From Kocuria sp. (GTDB taxonomy: Bacteria > Actinomycetota > Actinomycetes > Actinomycetales > Micrococcaceae): a stretch of DNA of 64,000 bases. The stretch covers positions 124,001 through 188,000 of the forward strand of contig JAUNHG010000001.1 of assembly GCA_030524035.1 (NCBI GenBank), given 5' to 3'. The notes below the pieces were generated by a model that saw only the letters and a list, made by a program, of their open reading frames with translations, did not search any database and was not told where the DNA came from. The first letter of the stretch is position 1. The number at the start of each line of letters is the position of its first letter. Shown piece after piece: positions 1 through 8,672 of the stretch. The position numbers were made by a program, and so were the translations under genes.

Positions 1-297
1 ACGTTGGATGAGGAAGCCTTGCCGGGGTGGCTAGAGGCGCATGACCTGGACACCACACTGACTCCCGCCCAGGCGCTAGAGCTGACCGAGGTTCAGCAAG
101 CGGTTCAGGAAGCAATTGATCACGCCAACGCCACGGTTTCCCGCGCAGAACAAATTCGAGAATTCCGCATTCTGGATCATGACTTTTCTGAGGTGGATGG
201 AACGCTGACCCCTTCCCTCAAGCTGCGCCGTAGGCACGTGCTAACTCATCACCAGGACGTCATTGATCAGATGTATGGGGGCTCTCTCCAGGATTGA
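1..297 (+). CDS. AMP-dependent long-chain acyl-CoA synthetase, C-terminal end (partial)
   Basis: Only the last 98 or so codons are in the window; the frame is open to base 1 and ends in TGA at 295-297. The visible part looks like the C-terminal lid domain of long-chain fatty-acid CoA ligases: an acidic helical stretch, then REFRILDHDFS, the family's conserved LTPSLKLRRR segment (the position of the lysine that aligns the adenylate in this superfamily) and a closing helix with VIDQMY. The role known for the family is ATP-dependent activation of fatty acids at the inner membrane face. The adenylation domain lies upstream, so substrate range cannot be judged. Confidence 0.8.
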   Translation, partial: TLDEEALPGWLEAHDLDTTLTPAQALELTEVQQAVQEAIDHANATVSRAEQIREFRILDHDFSEVDGTLTPSLKLRRRHVLTHHQDVIDQMYGGSLQD

Positions 298-393
298 GGC
301 TAAGCGGCGACAACACGGTGTTTCTAGGGCTTTGACTCCAAGATCACAATCCCATAGTGCGGCGGGTGGGAATCTCGGGGGGCGCGCGGGGGC

Positions 394-435
394 TGTAATC
401 AGCAGAAACCATCAGGGTGTGTGATTACACCCTGA
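394..435. promoter_or_regulatory. overlapping inverted repeats upstream of the LLM oxidoreductase
   Basis: Two nested dyads: TCAGGGTGT (412-420) with ACACCCTGA (427-435), a perfect 9-bp pair with a 6-base loop, and TGTAATCA (394-401) with TGATTACA (422-429). They end 24 bases before the ATG at 460. No T-tract follows, so an operator or 5'-UTR hairpin is more likely than a terminator. The regulator is unknown. Confidence 0.4.
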
Positions 436-459
436 AGTCGTCGTGAAAGGTGCACCCTT

Positions 460-1440
460 ATGGCTTTGCCGTTGTCTGTCCTTGATTTCGCTACTGTGCG
501 CCCTGGCACCAGTGTGGGTGAGGCCTTCCAGGAATCTGTAACCCTGGCACAAAAAGCGGAGGAATTGGGCTATAAGCGGGTGTGGTACACCGAGCACCAC
601 AATATGGGGGCTATCGCTTCTGCCGCCCCTGCGGTGCTGATTGCCCACGTCGCTACTCAGACTCACACCATACGGCTGGGTTCTGGTGGGGTGATGTTGC
701 CAAACCATTCTCCGTTGACGATCGCCGAGCAATTCGGCACGTTAGCGGAACTGCACCCGGGTCGGATTGATGTGGGGGTGGGTCGGGCTCCTGGAACAGA
801 CCAGGCTGCTGTGCGGGCCATGCGCCGTGACCCCCGCGCGGCTGAAGAGTTCCCGCAAGACCTTCAGGAACTGCGGGGGTACTTCAACGATGCGTCGCTG
901 GTTCCAGGGATCCGGGCAGTACCCGGGGCTGGCACACATGTGCCGATTTATCTCCTCGGGTCCTCTTTGTTCGGGGCGCGTCTGGCAGCCGCTTATGGGT
1001 TGCCTTACGCTTTTGCTTCCCATTTCGCCCCGGATGCCTTGGAGCAAGCAGCCGAAGTTTATCGGGAGGAATTTGAGCCATCGGAGCAGCTGGAGCAGCC
1101 ATACATGATGGCCGGGGTCAACGTGGTGGCTCACGAGGCTCCCCATGTGTCCGTGGAAGAAAACGAATGGTACCGCCGCAATCGGGTGAAGCTCATGGCT
1201 GGCCGTGGGCGCGAACTCACTAATGCGGAACTGGATATGGTCATGCATTCCGCTGCTGGCCAGCAAATTCTGCGTATGCTCACGTATACGGCGGTGGGTG
1301 ATGGCGCACAGGTGAAGGCGTACCTTGAAGACTTTGCACGCCGCGTGCAGGCGGATGAATTGATTGTGGCTCCTGTGGGCTCGACGGCGGCAATGGCGGA
1401 GGATTCTCTCGCGGTGCTTCGGGCAGCCTGGGGTCGCTGA
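460..1440 (+). CDS. LLM-class flavin-dependent oxidoreductase (luciferase-like)
   Basis: A 326-residue protein of the bacterial luciferase-like monooxygenase family, which uses reduced FMN or F420 in a TIM barrel. Seen here are WYTEHHNM (about residues 42-49), the GSGGVMLPNHSPL strand-loop (about 74-86) and HPGRIDVGVGRAPGTD (about 98-113), all typical of the MsnO8-like subgroup. The length is normal. The ATG at 460 has AAAGG nine bases upstream. The substrate cannot be deduced. The SDR gene follows within 30 bases, so the two may be co-transcribed. Confidence 0.85.
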   Translation: MALPLSVLDFATVRPGTSVGEAFQESVTLAQKAEELGYKRVWYTEHHNMGAIASAAPAVLIAHVATQTHTIRLGSGGVMLPNHSPLTIAEQFGTLAELHPGRIDVGVGRAPGTDQAAVRAMRRDPRAAEEFPQDLQELRGYFNDASLVPGIRAVPGAGTHVPIYLLGSSLFGARLAAAYGLPYAFASHFAPDALEQAAEVYREEFEPSEQLEQPYMMAGVNVVAHEAPHVSVEENEWYRRNRVKLMAGRGRELTNAELDMVMHSAAGQQILRMLTYTAVGDGAQVKAYLEDFARRVQADELIVAPVGSTAAMAEDSLAVLRAAWGR

Positions 1441-1468
1441 ATCATGCTGCATCATTCATAATCTACTC

Positions 1469-2353
1469 GTGCGTAACTCCCTGCGACCGTTTGCGTTACC
1501 TTCCCAAGCCGGTAAAACCTGGCTGGTCACTGGTGCCACCCACGGTCTGGGGCGGGAGGTCGCTCAGGCCGCTGCCGCCGCTGGGGCGCGGGTAATTGTG
1601 ACCGCACGGGATGATGACCGGGGTAATGCTGTGGCCAGTACGCTGAGCAATGCCAGGGTTTTGAAACTTGATTTAGCGGATCTGACGTCAGTGCAACAGG
1701 CCGCAGCCGCTGTGGATGAACCCGTGCATGTCTTGGTAAATAACGCCGGTACGGTGTGCAGTCGGCGCTGCGAAACCGTCGATGGTTTTGAGGTGATGCT
1801 TGGCACCAACGTTTTGGGGCCTTTTGCATTCACCAACCTTGTGCTTCCGCAGGTAAAGGAGCGTGTGGTGATCGTGGGGTCAGGTGCCCACCGCTGGGCC
1901 ACATTGGACCTTGGGGATCCGCACTTCAGTCAGCGGAAATTTTCTTTTCGTGCAGGGTACGGACAATCCAAACTTGCGTGTTTGCTGTGGGGTTTGGGGC
2001 TATCCCAACGGCTGAGGGACCACGCTACGTTGCGCTCGGGGGTTCAATTAGCCCACCCCGGCTGGGCGCACACCAATCTGCATCACCACGCCTCACATAA
2101 GTTGATCAGTACGGTGGTGGACGTCACGGTGCGTTGGGGTGGTCAATCGGCCGCGGATGGCGCGCAAAGTATCTTGGCGGCTGCCACCTGGCAGCTGCCG
2201 GAATGTAGCTACGTGGGCCCTGCCGGGCGCGGTGAATTGAAAGGAGCGCCCTGCCTGGTGAAAACCTCGGCAAAGGCTGCAGATCCCGCATTGGCGGATG
2301 CGTTCTGGGAGCTTGCAGAGCACGCCACGGGCACGTATTTCCCGGCGGTATAA
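1469..2353 (+). CDS. short-chain dehydrogenase/reductase
   Basis: About 294 residues with the classical SDR signatures: TGATHGLG dinucleotide-binding motif (about 20-27), NNAG (about 91-94), a serine in VIVGSGAHRW, and YGQSK (about 164-168) supplying the catalytic Tyr and Lys. It resembles the retinol dehydrogenase/WWOX-like SDRs that act on hydrophobic carbonyls. The frame is open back to 1364, but that would overlap the LLM gene by 77 bases and add a basic non-homologous leader, so I place the start at GTG 1469. No clear Shine-Dalgarno precedes it, so translation may depend on coupling with the upstream gene. Confidence 0.75.
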   Translation: MRNSLRPFALPSQAGKTWLVTGATHGLGREVAQAAAAAGARVIVTARDDDRGNAVASTLSNARVLKLDLADLTSVQQAAAAVDEPVHVLVNNAGTVCSRRCETVDGFEVMLGTNVLGPFAFTNLVLPQVKERVVIVGSGAHRWATLDLGDPHFSQRKFSFRAGYGQSKLACLLWGLGLSQRLRDHATLRSGVQLAHPGWAHTNLHHHASHKLISTVVDVTVRWGGQSAADGAQSILAAATWQLPECSYVGPAGRGELKGAPCLVKTSAKAADPALADAFWELAEHATGTYFPAV

Positions 2354-2437
2354 TCCGGGGTTCGTCAGGCAAGTCATGCTTTTGGCCTCCCGCTCTAGGG
2401 GGTATCGCATCATCAGGTAAGTGCTTAATCTGCCCCT

Positions 2438-3781
2438 ATGTGTTCTGGTGGGCTTGCCCGGGCGACTGATCCCACAGTGTCGTTTTTCGCAGGAAACCGT
2501 CCGTGGGCTATTGCGGGGCTATGCCTATTGGCTCTTGTCGTAGGCTTTGGGAGCTCAATCATTCAGCTTGGGTTCAACGCTTTTGCGGCGGCAACAGGTT
2601 TTGGTGAGTCACTCGATGTCCCACAAACACATGACGAACTCTTTCTGTGGTTCGTGGTGGAAGTTGGTTCTGGCCTGATGTCCGTGGCGTTGCTGCCGTT
2701 GGCTCTGCGGCGGGCGCCTGAAGATCAACCCGTGCCCCCCGGGCGCGATCCTGCAGTCCAACACTTTAAGGAACCTAGGTCCGCCTTAGTGGTGGCATTG
2801 ATTCTGGGAGTGGCGTCCACTTTATATTTGATAACGGTTCCCGCGTGGTTCATTGCCACAGTATCCGTGTGTTCCCGGGGTATCCGCCACTGGATTTACG
2901 CGGTTTTTGCGGTGAAAATCGCCTCCGCAGTGATCTACGTTGCTACTGAGTGGGCATTGTCCTCTCACATTGTGCAGTCCCTGGTGTTGGATGTTTCGTT
3001 GGTTTTGTTGGCAATCGCGCTAGGTATGCTGCGTTGGGGTCGGTGTCGACAGGTGCGCATGTTGCGGGCGGAGGCGGTATCGGCCCGTCGGGAAGCCCAA
3101 GCAATTGCCGCAGCTGAACAGGCACGTGTGGCGAAAACTCGGGCCGAGGAGCGGACCAGAATTGCCCGGGAAATGCACGATACTCTTTCCCATAAACTGG
3201 CCCTGATCAGTACGTATGCAGGTGCCTTGCATTATCGGGAGGACTTGGACGGGCGCACGGTGCGTTCCACAGCGCAGCTGGTTCAACAAACCGCAGCGAC
3301 TGCATCGGCAGAACTACGTGTGGTGCTGGACGTTTTGCGGGATGATCCCGCCGACACCCGCATGGAGCCTGACCTGACGCGGATGAACAGTCTGTTGGAT
3401 GAAGTCCGCAACGCTGGCGTACACGTGGAATCCACGACCAATACCTGTGAGCTCGACGAGTTACCCACCGCAGTTTCTCGCATGTTCTACCGCGTGGTGC
3501 AAGAAGCCCTCACGAACGCAGTGAAACACGCACCAGGTGCTCCAGTGCACCTTGAATGGACGAGTGGAGATGGTTGGGTGACGTTAACGGTTACTAACCC
3601 GCTGGTTGTCCCAGGGGCAGCGCAGATTCCATGGGTGTCACGGATTTCTGGATCTCAGATGCAGGGAGGCCTTGGGCTGATCGGCCTCGAAGAACGTGTC
3701 CGCGCGTTCGGTGGGCGCATCACTATCACTCCAACGCCCTCAGAATTTCGACTGGAGGTTTCTGTTCCGTGTCCGACATAA
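2438..3781 (+). CDS. sensor histidine kinase, NarL/HisKA_3 type
   Basis: A membrane histidine kinase of 447 residues. The N-terminal half (about 22-200) holds several hydrophobic helices without a recognisable periplasmic domain. A coiled linker rich in Ala/Arg/Glu (about 205-240) leads to the HisKA_3 dimerisation helix, where REMHDTLSHK places the phospho-accepting His near 247. The C-terminal ATPase domain shows the N-box (QEALTNAVKHA) and a G-box (GLGLIGLEERV). It overlaps the response regulator gene by 13 bases, so the two are a translationally coupled pair. The stimulus is unknown; the sensor is built mainly of membrane helices, so it may sense envelope or membrane state. Confidence 0.9.
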   Translation: MCSGGLARATDPTVSFFAGNRPWAIAGLCLLALVVGFGSSIIQLGFNAFAAATGFGESLDVPQTHDELFLWFVVEVGSGLMSVALLPLALRRAPEDQPVPPGRDPAVQHFKEPRSALVVALILGVASTLYLITVPAWFIATVSVCSRGIRHWIYAVFAVKIASAVIYVATEWALSSHIVQSLVLDVSLVLLAIALGMLRWGRCRQVRMLRAEAVSARREAQAIAAAEQARVAKTRAEERTRIAREMHDTLSHKLALISTYAGALHYREDLDGRTVRSTAQLVQQTAATASAELRVVLDVLRDDPADTRMEPDLTRMNSLLDEVRNAGVHVESTTNTCELDELPTAVSRMFYRVVQEALTNAVKHAPGAPVHLEWTSGDGWVTLTVTNPLVVPGAAQIPWVSRISGSQMQGGLGLIGLEERVRAFGGRITITPTPSEFRLEVSVPCPT

Positions 3782-4506
3782 ATCATGCACAGTCACCGCA
3801 GCGCACACGCAACAAGATCACTGTGCTTTTGGTAGACGACGAAGCCCTGATGCGCGCTGGACTCCGCCTGATCTTGGACGGCGCGGGAGGCATTCGTGTG
3901 GTAGGTGAGGCCAGTGACGGTGTGGAAGCTGTAGAGCAGGTTCGCGAACTGCGCCCGGACGTGGTGCTTATGGATATTCGGATGCCGGGGGTGGATGGCA
4001 TCCGGGGATGTCAGGCGGTGCGGGCACTGCCAGATCCGCCGCAGGTGCTGATGCTTACGGCCTTTGACACGGACGCTTTCATACTGGAGGCCTTGCGTAA
4101 CGGCGCTGTGGGTTTCCTGCTCAAGGACACCCCACCCCGCCAACTGGTTCAAGCGGTGCAGGATGCTGCAGCGGGCGCCTCAACGGTGTCACCTACGGTG
4201 TTGTCCCGCTTGATTTCAGTGGCCATAGCCCAGGAGCAGCACGCAGGTGCACAGCCCGGGACGGTCAGATCACCGGGGGAAACGTTGCAGACTATGGTCG
4301 ACGCTAGCCGCTTGGGCGTGCTCAGCGAACGGGAATGGCAAATCGCTCGGGCGGTGGCCCGTGGGCTCACCAACACGGAAATCGCACAGGAGATGTTTTT
4401 ATCTGTGACTACCGTTAAAACCCATGTTGCGAGAATTTTTACCAAATTGGATGTGACTAACCGGGTGCAGGTGGCCATCATGGTTCTTGGTGCTGACGCC
4501 CTGTAA
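3769..4506 (+). CDS. response regulator, NarL/LuxR family
   Basis: A 245-residue receiver plus LuxR-type HTH protein, partner of the kinase just upstream. Receiver: the acidic pair in LLVDDE (about 20-25), phospho-acceptor Asp in VVLMDIRMPG (about 69), and the Lys of FLLKDTPP (about 119). The C-terminal LuxR HTH (LSEREWQIARAVARG to VTNRVQVAIMVL) binds DNA. The open frame extends back to 3631, but the GTG at 3769 has GGAGG about 10 bases ahead and begins just before the receiver, so I take it. It overlaps the kinase end by 13 bases. Confidence 0.9.
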   Translation: MSDINHAQSPQRTRNKITVLLVDDEALMRAGLRLILDGAGGIRVVGEASDGVEAVEQVRELRPDVVLMDIRMPGVDGIRGCQAVRALPDPPQVLMLTAFDTDAFILEALRNGAVGFLLKDTPPRQLVQAVQDAAAGASTVSPTVLSRLISVAIAQEQHAGAQPGTVRSPGETLQTMVDASRLGVLSEREWQIARAVARGLTNTEIAQEMFLSVTTVKTHVARIFTKLDVTNRVQVAIMVLGADAL

Positions 4507-4728
4507 AGGCGGGGAAAGCAGTGGTTTATTGGGGCTGTGCGGCATGCCCCGCAAGGCTCGTCATGGTGGGTGACGGGGAAGACACACCTTGTGTGGACAA
4601 CTATGCTACTCGGCATATTTGCACCCGACATTTAGGGTGGGCCAGGGACGAGAGTCCTCAACCGGTTCCTTACCTGGACACATTGTCCGGTGCCCGGAAT
4701 CGGTTCACCATGACGAAAGGTCAACACG

Positions 4729-5424
4729 ATGGAACGCAAAACCCTCCGACTCGCACCGATTGCTTTGGCCACGGGCCTAGGGTTGGCTTTGGCAGGTTGC
4801 GGCGGTAGCGGCGACGACGCCAGTGGGGACGCCAGCGCTTCAACGAGCAGCTCTGCCAGCGCTTCGACCAGCAGCTCGGCATCAGCCAGTGCAAGCAGCA
4901 GCTCCAGTGCCGGTGCTTCCAGCAGCGCTTCTGGCGGTGCTTCGGATAGCGCCTCCAGCGATGCTTCCGGTGGCGCTAGCGACGGAGCCAGCGACGGCTC
5001 TAGCAGCGGTGCTTCGGATAGCGCCAGCGGCTCAGCAGACGGTGGATCAGCTGCCGGTGGCTCCGCAGCAGGTGGATCAGGATCTGACAGCTCCGATTCT
5101 AATGGCTCCGATTCCGGGTCCGGCTCCGACAGCTCCAGCTCTGATTCCAGTGGCTCCGGTAGCTCCGACGGCTCCGGTTCCGGGTCAGATTCCAGCGATT
5201 CAGGTTCGGGCTCCGGTTCCGATAGCTCCGGCGGCAATGGTTCCGGCGGTGGGGGTGGCTCCATCCCTGCCGGTGAATACACCGTTCAGCCCGGTGACAC
5301 CTTGAGGACTATTGCCAACGGAGCGGGAGTTGGCATCAAGGATTTGCTGGCTGCTAACCCCAACCTGTCCTCGCAGGACTGGATTGTTGCTGGTGACACC
5401 ATCACCATTCCGTCAGCTAACTGA
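4729..5424 (+). CDS. lipoprotein with Ser/Gly/Asp-rich stalk and C-terminal LysM domain
   Basis: A 231-residue surface protein in three parts. Residues 1-24 are a lipoprotein signal (basic start, hydrophobic core, lipobox LAGC). Residues about 25-180 are an extremely low-complexity stalk, first Ala/Ser-rich, then SD/GS-rich, ending in a polyglycine run. Residues about 183-231 are one LysM module (YTVQPGDTLRTIA ... WIVAGDTITIP), which binds peptidoglycan glycan chains. A diacylglycerol anchor in the membrane and LysM in the wall would tether the two layers. No catalytic domain is seen. AAAGG lies 8 bases before the ATG, and the gene ends at a strong hairpin. The repetitive stalk should vary in length between strains. 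Confidence 0.85.
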   Translation: MERKTLRLAPIALATGLGLALAGCGGSGDDASGDASASTSSSASASTSSSASASASSSSSAGASSSASGGASDSASSDASGGASDGASDGSSSGASDSASGSADGGSAAGGSAAGGSGSDSSDSNGSDSGSGSDSSSSDSSGSGSSDGSGSGSDSSDSGSGSGSDSSGGNGSGGGGGSIPAGEYTVQPGDTLRTIANGAGVGIKDLLAANPNLSSQDWIVAGDTITIPSAN

Positions 5425-5456
5425 TGACAGATAGCTCGATAGAGCGTCTGTGACTC

Positions 5457-5499
5457 GGGGCTGGTGCATGCCTGGTATTCAATGGCATGCACCAGCCCC
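5457..5499 (+). terminator. 16-bp perfect stem, terminator of the LysM lipoprotein gene
   Basis: Arms 5457-5472 and 5484-5499 are perfectly complementary (GGGGCTGGTGCATGCC and its reverse complement) with an 11-base loop, 33 bases after the stop. An A-rich stretch follows rather than T's. The apparent ATG at 5487 lies inside the right arm, which argues against it as the start of the next gene. Confidence 0.75.
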
Positions 5500-5534
5500 C
5501 AAAATATCGCCATATATCCGTCAGGAGACCGCAC

Positions 5535-7277
5535 GTGAACGCATCTATCCCAGCAGACTCGGGCGCGGATTCCCCCCGTACCACGTTGTTCACCCACACC
5601 GATTGGTGGCGTCAAGCGGTGGTCTACCAGATTTACCCGCGCAGTTTTTACGATGCCAATGGTGACGGGTTGGGCGACATTCAAGGCGTCACAGCCAAAG
5701 CCGACTACCTGGCTGCGCTGGGGGTAGATGCTGTGTGGTTGAGCCCTTTTTATCCATCGCAGCTGGCCGATGGTGGTTACGACGTTGACGACTACCGTGC
5801 GGTGGACCCCCGCCTGGGCACGTTGGAAGATTTTGACCGCATGGTCCAGGCCTTGCACGAACGTCGCATCAAGGTGGTGGTGGACATTGTGCCTAATCAC
5901 AGTTCCAACCAGCACCGTTGGTTTCGTGAAGCACTGGCTGCTGGGCCAGGGTCCCCGCAGCGGGAGCGTTATATTTTCCGCGACGGTCAGGGGAACAATG
6001 GTGATGTGCCGCCGGCTGACTGGCAGTCAGTATTTGGGGGACCAGCGTGGACTCGTGTGACAGAGCCGGATGGCACCCCCGGCCAGTGGTACATGCACAT
6101 TTTTGCGAGCGAGCAGCCTGATTGGAACTGGGACCACCCGGATGTGCACCAAGAATTTGTGGACACCATCAGATTCTGGGCCGACCGTGGGGTAGATGGT
6201 TTCCGGGTGGATGTGGCCCACGCCTTGGCCAAAAACCTTGAAGAACCTTTGCCCGCAACCCACGAATTACCGCATGAGTTCGAGGAATTCGGTGCTCACC
6301 CTTTCTGGGACCGGGACGAGGTACACGAGATTTACGCTGAGTGGCGTCGGGTGTTTAATGAATACCAGCCGCCTCGCACAGCGGTTGCTGAAGCCTGGGT
6401 GCACCCTGATCGTTTAGCGCGGTACGCCAGCCCTGACGGTTTGGGGCAGGCGTTCAGTTTTGATCTACTTGAAGTGCCGTTTAGCGCCCAGGATTTCCGT
6501 GCCGCTATTACCAAAAACCTGGATGAAGCTCACCGGAGTGGGGCGTCCAGCACCTGGGTGTTGTCCAACCATGATGTGGTGCGTCACCCCACCCGTTACG
6601 GGCTGGATGTGGAAGCGCTGCTGGTGCAGCTGGATGAGCATCCCCGTACGCCATCAGGGGGAACAGATCTGAGCGTGGTGGCCAAGCAATGGCTGCTGAT
6701 GGGATCCCCAGAACAACTATTGGACCGCGTTCGCGGGTTGCGTCGCGCCCGGGCGGCTGAGTTGTTAGTGCTGGCTTTACCTGGTTCTGCGTATATCTAC
6801 CAGGGTTCCGAGCTGGGGTTATATGAGGTGGTAGAAATCCCTGACGATCAACGTCAAGACCCCTCATTTTTCCGCAATCCCGGTAAGGATCAAGGCCGTG
6901 ACGGTTGTCGTGTGCCGTTACCGTGGCGGGCGCAAGGAAATGATTACGGCTTTGGCGGTCGGGCGCATTTGCCTCAACCGGAGTGGTTTGCTGACCACGC
7001 GGTTGATGTGGAGGAGCGTGCCCCGGAGTCCACACTGACCCTGTACCGCGCAGCATTGGCCGCGCGGCGGCAACTGCAATCGGCAGAGCAGTTGGAATGG
7101 GGGCAGCTGGATGGTTCTGAGGTGGTGCACATTGTGCGCCCCGGCGGATGGGAATCCATCACGAACTGTGGCACTAATCCCGTGGAACTACCTGCTCAAG
7201 GCCAAGTAGTGCTCAGCAGCCAGCCGCTTGATGGCCGATCCTTGCCGGGCGAAACCACGGTGTGGCTTAAGCGCTGA
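5535..7277 (+). CDS. GH13 alpha-glucosidase (oligo-1,6-glucosidase-like)
   Basis: A cytoplasmic glycoside hydrolase family 13 enzyme of about 580 residues. N-terminal signature WWRQAVVYQIYPRSF and DANGDGLGDIQG, region I VVDIVPNHSS, region II GFRVDVAHA (nucleophile Asp, about 216), region III AVAEAWV (acid/base Glu) and region IV LSNHDVVRH (transition-state Asp) are all intact. The family cleaves terminal alpha-glucosidic bonds in maltose, isomaltose, trehalose or sucrose; the exact specificity is open. GTG 5535 is chosen because AGGAG lies 7 bases before it and the upstream ATG lies in a terminator stem. There is no signal peptide. Products of the amylosucrase 8 kb away could be substrates, but that is inference. 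Confidence 0.85.
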   Translation: MNASIPADSGADSPRTTLFTHTDWWRQAVVYQIYPRSFYDANGDGLGDIQGVTAKADYLAALGVDAVWLSPFYPSQLADGGYDVDDYRAVDPRLGTLEDFDRMVQALHERRIKVVVDIVPNHSSNQHRWFREALAAGPGSPQRERYIFRDGQGNNGDVPPADWQSVFGGPAWTRVTEPDGTPGQWYMHIFASEQPDWNWDHPDVHQEFVDTIRFWADRGVDGFRVDVAHALAKNLEEPLPATHELPHEFEEFGAHPFWDRDEVHEIYAEWRRVFNEYQPPRTAVAEAWVHPDRLARYASPDGLGQAFSFDLLEVPFSAQDFRAAITKNLDEAHRSGASSTWVLSNHDVVRHPTRYGLDVEALLVQLDEHPRTPSGGTDLSVVAKQWLLMGSPEQLLDRVRGLRRARAAELLVLALPGSAYIYQGSELGLYEVVEIPDDQRQDPSFFRNPGKDQGRDGCRVPLPWRAQGNDYGFGGRAHLPQPEWFADHAVDVEERAPESTLTLYRAALAARRQLQSAEQLEWGQLDGSEVVHIVRPGGWESITNCGTNPVELPAQGQVVLSSQPLDGRSLPGETTVWLKR

Positions 7278-7302
7278 GCGCTGTACCACGGTTCACGCGG
7301 TC

Positions 7303-8661
7303 TCAAGGTCGTGCCGCAACGGCCTCTGTGCGGGACGTATGAAGAACGTCAATTTCCTCCAGCGTGCGGTTTTTGGTTTCTGTGGCAGTGAAGGCGGCTA
7401 TCCCTGATATCACGCAGGCACAGGAGACCATGATCGCAGCAGCCACCCAGTTGCTGCCGTCCTGACCGGCGACGAACGAGGCCAGCGGTGGGGCGAACCC
7501 TCCAGACACAGCAAAACCAATTTGTGTACCCAAGGCCAATCCGGTGACTCGCACCCGGGTGGGAAACATTTCCGCATAAAACGACGGCCAGATCCCGTTG
7601 GCCATGGAATAAAAGAACCCCGCCAGGATGGCACCTAACAGGAAAATCATGGCCCAGTTGCCGGACGTCACAGCGGCCAGGTAGGGGTAGGTCATGATCG
7701 CGGAGCCAACGGTTCCGGTGATGAACACCGGGCGCCGCCCCACACGGTCCGCTACAGCAGCGGCCAACGGAATGGCACCCAAGGCGACACCGTTGGCCAC
7801 CACCGCCACCCACAGCATGGTGGGTTTATCCAGCCCAACCACCGACGTACCGTACGACAACGCCCACACTTGGAACACGATCAGCACGGTGTTGATCATG
7901 GCCGCGCACGCAACTCGCAGCACAGCGGCTTTGTGGTGCCTGAACAGATGACCTAGCGGTGTGGAACGGTGGGTGTGGGCCACGCTCTGCCGGAATTGCG
8001 GGGGTTCCTCCAGTGTGCGGCGAATGATGTACGCGGTTAATACCACTAGGGCAGATAACCAAAACGGGATACGCCACCCCCAGGAAAATAACTGTTCTTC
8101 AGGCAGTATCACAGTGAATGGGATAAACACTGCGGTGGCCAATAGCGTGCCAAACTGTGTGCCCTGCAGCGTCCAGCTGGTGGTCAGAGCACGGTGGTTT
8201 TCCGTGGAATGTTCTAAGGACACCGAAATAGCAGAGGCCTGTTCCCCGGATGCAGAAAGACCTTGCACGATGCGGCATACCACTAACAGTGCGGGAGCCA
8301 GCAGACCAATGTGGTCGTAGGTGGGCAAACACCCCACCACAAACGTGGCCCCACCCATCATGAACAGGGTCAGCATCATGACGAAGCGGCGCCCGTAACG
8401 ATCCCCCAACGGCCCCATAATCAGCGCTCCGAGTGGGCGAACCACATAGGCGATCCCCACAGTGGACATGGACAACAAAATCGCCACGCCGGGGGAGGAA
8501 TCTGGGGGGAAAAACAAATGATTGATCACCAGGGCAGCAGCTGTGCCGTACACCGCAAAGTCGTAATACTCCAGGGCGGAACCCACCCAGGCCGCCAAAG
8601 CTGCCTTACGTGGTGTTTTACGGAAATGTCCTGCGGAAGATGTAGCTGCTGTTGCGGGCAT
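7303..8661 (-). CDS. MFS transporter, metabolite:H+ symporter (MHS) family
   Basis: About 452 residues, 12 predicted membrane helices. The MHS subgroup is indicated by the start KAALAAWVGSALEYYDFAVYG, the loop GPLGDRYGRRFVMM between helices 2 and 3, and the mid-loop EEPPQFRQ. Relatives (ProP, ShiA, KgtP, CitA) bring in small organic acids or compatible solutes with protons. The ATG at 8661 has AAGGAAGT about 7 bases upstream; the longer open frame would run into the permease gene. It follows the amino-acid permease by 11 bases on the same strand, so both are probably one transcript controlled from the region before 10031. Confidence 0.85.
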   Translation of the reverse strand: MPATAATSSAGHFRKTPRKAALAAWVGSALEYYDFAVYGTAAALVINHLFFPPDSSPGVAILLSMSTVGIAYVVRPLGALIMGPLGDRYGRRFVMMLTLFMMGGATFVVGCLPTYDHIGLLAPALLVVCRIVQGLSASGEQASAISVSLEHSTENHRALTTSWTLQGTQFGTLLATAVFIPFTVILPEEQLFSWGWRIPFWLSALVVLTAYIIRRTLEEPPQFRQSVAHTHRSTPLGHLFRHHKAAVLRVACAAMINTVLIVFQVWALSYGTSVVGLDKPTMLWVAVVANGVALGAIPLAAAVADRVGRRPVFITGTVGSAIMTYPYLAAVTSGNWAMIFLLGAILAGFFYSMANGIWPSFYAEMFPTRVRVTGLALGTQIGFAVSGGFAPPLASFVAGQDGSNWVAAAIMVSCACVISGIAAFTATETKNRTLEEIDVLHTSRTEAVAARP

Positions 8662-8672
8662 GGGACTTCCTT

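Noticed and set aside
742-1455. 237-residue minus-strand frame over the LLM oxidoreductase
   Set aside because: Antisense shadow; His/Arg-rich composition without any family pattern, while the plus strand carries a clear luciferase-like fold.
4632-5282. Minus-strand open frame rich in Pro, Glu and Leu repeats
   Set aside because: It is the exact antisense of the Ser-rich stalk of the LysM lipoprotein; low complexity removes stop codons on both strands, and there is no ribosome-binding site.
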